Below, piece after piece: positions 4,702 through 6,583 of a DNA stretch of 6,583 bases. Source of the stretch: Caldithrix sp. Lineage in GTDB: Bacteria > KSB1 > UBA2214 > DYKH01. Numbering within the stretch: position 1 is the stretch's first letter; each line of letters begins with the position of its first letter. Below the pieces are notes generated by a model that saw only the letters and a program-made list of their open reading frames with translations, was not told the origin of the DNA and did no database searches. Made by a program: the position numbers and the translations under genes. Where the stretch lies: positions 1 through 6,583 of the forward strand of contig DYKH01000054.1 in the NCBI GenBank assembly GCA_020722685.1. Direction: 5' to 3'.

Positions 4702-6583
4702 ATGAAAAAGATTTGCTCCTTCGTCGTTTGCTTAGTGATATTGATCGCCGCTTTCCAATTGGCTTTTGCTCAAACGAATTGTTCAGACTGTCACGGCGAT
4801 AAGGATTTTACCAGAACTACCGCCTCCGGACAGGAGCAATCACTCTTTGTTAATGATTCCACGTTTCAAGCATCCGTACATGGTTCGCTTGACTGTATGA
4901 GCTGCCATACGGACGCCGGCGGAGAACCACATGCGGAAAAGCTGGCCAAAGTCGACTGCGCTATTTGTCATGAGGATGTGGCCACCTTGTTCTCCGAAGG
5001 TATTCACGGTAAGGCCGCCGCGGCCGGCGACGAGGATGCGCCGTCCTGCGCTTCTTGTCACGGTACACATGATATCTTAAGCTCCAGTGATCCGAAATCC
5101 GCCACCAACCCTATGGTCTTGCCCCACACCTGTGGCAAGTGCCACGGCAGCGGCGGAGTGGCGACCACTCATGATATCGTCATAGCGAAACCGGTAGAAA
5201 AATTCGTAAAAGGTGTGCATGGCCGCGCTTTGGCAGACGGCAACGCCGCGGCCGCCAGTTGCAATACCTGTCACGAAAGCCATCGCCTTTTGCCGTCTTC
5301 CGATCCTCGTTCGCCTATTTCACGCAGCAATCTTTCCCACACCTGCGGCGCCTGTCACGGAGACGTGGCGCAGGAATACGACCAGAGTGTTCATGGTGTG
5401 GCTTTGGCCAAGGGGGTGCAAGACGTTCCGAATTGCACTTATTGTCATGGAGAGCACGAAATCCTTTCTCCGAAAGAACCAACCTCGCCCACCAGCGTCC
5501 TCAATGTGGCGCAAAAGACCTGCGCGCCCTGTCACGGCTTGCCCAGATTGAACGAAAAGTACGGGCTGCTGCCGGATCCGGTTACTTCTTACTTCGCCAG
5601 CTACCACGGACTTGCCTCCCTGAGAGGCTCGAAAGTGGCGGCCAATTGCACCAGTTGTCATGGTGTGCATAATATCATGTCCCGATCCAACCCGCATTCG
5701 ACCATACATCCGGCGAACCTTCCCGAGACCTGCGGCAAGTGCCACATGAATGTAACCGCGGCTTTTGCACAAAGCTATATTCATGCTACTCCCGCTTCCT
5801 TAGCCGACAAGTGTTCGGCCATCATCAAAGACATTTATATCTACCTGATCGTGGCGGTCATTGGCGGGATGTTGTTGCATAATTTTATCATCTATCTGAG
5901 CTACGTCCGAGCGAAGTATCGTGCCCTAAAACTGCAAAAAACCATTCAACGATTTGACCAGCAATGGGTCGTGCAGCACCTGGCCATCTTTATTTCCTTC
6001 ACTATCTTGGTTATTACCGGCTTTGCCCTTAAATTCCCTCATGCGGGTTGGGCCCGTTTCTTGACCAGCCTGGGTTTTACCGAGCAAATCCGCAGCATTT
6101 CGCATCGCGTGGCGGCGGTCATTATGCTGGCGACCGGCCTTTATCATATCCTGTATTTGCTCTTTTCTCGCAGCGCCAAAGGTGAGTTGAAAAATCTATT
6201 ACCGAATATCAACGATGTTCGCCACTTCTTCATCAATATGAGGCATCATTTGGGCCTCACCAAACAAAAGCCTGACTTTGACCGCTACGGCTATATCGAA
6301 AAAGCCGAGTATTGGGCTCTGGTTTGGGGCACTGTCATCATGGCTCTAAGCGGCTTCGTACTCTGGTTCCCAACAACAGCCACTTTCTTCCTCCCGTCAT
6401 GGATCGTAAAGGTCGCAGAAACGATCCATTATTATGAAGCATGGTTAGCCACCTTGGCCATTGCTTTCTACCACATGTTTTTTGCGATCTTCCATCCGGA
6501 GGATTATCCAATCAATCTCACCGGACTCACCGGCAAGATGACCGAAGAGGAAGTGAAAGAACGTTATCCGGCTTGGTATAGAA
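4702..6583 (+). CDS. CbcL-like fused protein: 11-heme c-type domain plus b-type cytochrome membrane domain (3' end beyond window)
   Basis: The visible part is 627 residues with no stop. The ATG at 4702 follows AGGAA (4688-4692) by 9 nt and opens a signal peptide (core 7-22, FAFAQ-like cleavage near 23-24). Eleven CXXCH c-heme sites begin at Cys27, 65, 86, 116, 144, 187, 215, 245, 274, 316 and 344. From about residue 60 they form five tandem diheme modules, most ending in an S-x-H-G string. Next come about five membrane helices (378-402, 424-446, 468-488, 535-557, 576-597). His426, His468, His482, His576 and His591 sit where FdnI/HydC/Ni-Fe-hydrogenase b-type subunits hold two b hemes. In Geobacter, CbcL has this same order (multiheme c, then HydC/FdnI-like b) and oxidises menaquinol at the inner membrane for metal reduction. 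I infer a similar quinol-to-periplasm electron exit, terminal acceptor unknown. The end of the protein is missing from the window. Confidence 0.88.
   Translation, partial: MKKICSFVVCLVILIAAFQLAFAQTNCSDCHGDKDFTRTTASGQEQSLFVNDSTFQASVHGSLDCMSCHTDAGGEPHAEKLAKVDCAICHEDVATLFSEGIHGKAAAAGDEDAPSCASCHGTHDILSSSDPKSATNPMVLPHTCGKCHGSGGVATTHDIVIAKPVEKFVKGVHGRALADGNAAAASCNTCHESHRLLPSSDPRSPISRSNLSHTCGACHGDVAQEYDQSVHGVALAKGVQDVPNCTYCHGEHEILSPKEPTSPTSVLNVAQKTCAPCHGLPRLNEKYGLLPDPVTSYFASYHGLASLRGSKVAANCTSCHGVHNIMSRSNPHSTIHPANLPETCGKCHMNVTAAFAQSYIHATPASLADKCSAIIKDIYIYLIVAVIGGMLLHNFIIYLSYVRAKYRALKLQKTIQRFDQQWVVQHLAIFISFTILVITGFALKFPHAGWARFLTSLGFTEQIRSISHRVAAVIMLATGLYHILYLLFSRSAKGELKNLLPNINDVRHFFINMRHHLGLTKQKPDFDRYGYIEKAEYWALVWGTVIMALSGFVLWFPTTATFFLPSWIVKVAETIHYYEAWLATLAIAFYHMFFAIFHPEDYPINLTGLTGKMTEEEVKERYPAWYR

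Overview
The window carries four protein genes in two divergent blocks. On the minus strand are a small lipoprotein-like gene with tandem NTF2-like folds (33-1079) and a proton-coupled oligopeptide transporter of the POT/PTR family (1625-3280). On the plus strand are a periplasmic tetraheme cytochrome of the c554 type (3916-4473) and a large fused multiheme c / membrane b-type cytochrome that runs off the right edge (4702-6583).

The DNA is of moderate GC content, with classical Shine-Dalgarno sites and one near-ideal sigma-70 promoter. Multiheme cytochromes, a POT transporter of the 'NMGERF / FHQNG' type and many degenerate intergenic repeats together suggest an uncultured anaerobic or facultative bacterium of the FCB region (Calditrichota/KSB1/Ignavibacteria-like). 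This is inference from gene style. No rRNA or other marker gene is present to prove it.

Layout. 1-26 is a dispersed-repeat-like tract next to the truncated 3' end of the NTF2-like gene. 1080-1624 holds no convincing gene. It contains an inverted pair of 26-bp repeats (1159-1184 and 1272-1297) and a 276-bp MITE-like element (1341-1616) with 16-bp terminal inverted repeats and an exact 8-bp target duplication; its right duplication abuts the transporter stop codon. The transporter has a strong SD and an extended -10 promoter. The 635-bp divergent spacer (3281-3915) holds that promoter, several small hairpins and a possible decayed coding remnant.

How the genes may work together. The fused cytochrome has a signal peptide, eleven CXXCH c-heme sites arranged as one heme plus five tandem diheme modules, and a FdnI/HydC-like b-type membrane domain. 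This is the architecture of CbcL of Geobacter, an inner-membrane quinol oxidase that passes electrons into periplasmic multiheme cytochromes during metal respiration. The tetraheme protein encoded just upstream is a natural candidate partner as soluble periplasmic carrier. The two genes are separated by 228 bp that contain a 14-bp stem-loop. Peptide import and respiratory electron export look like independent functions that happen to be divergent neighbours.
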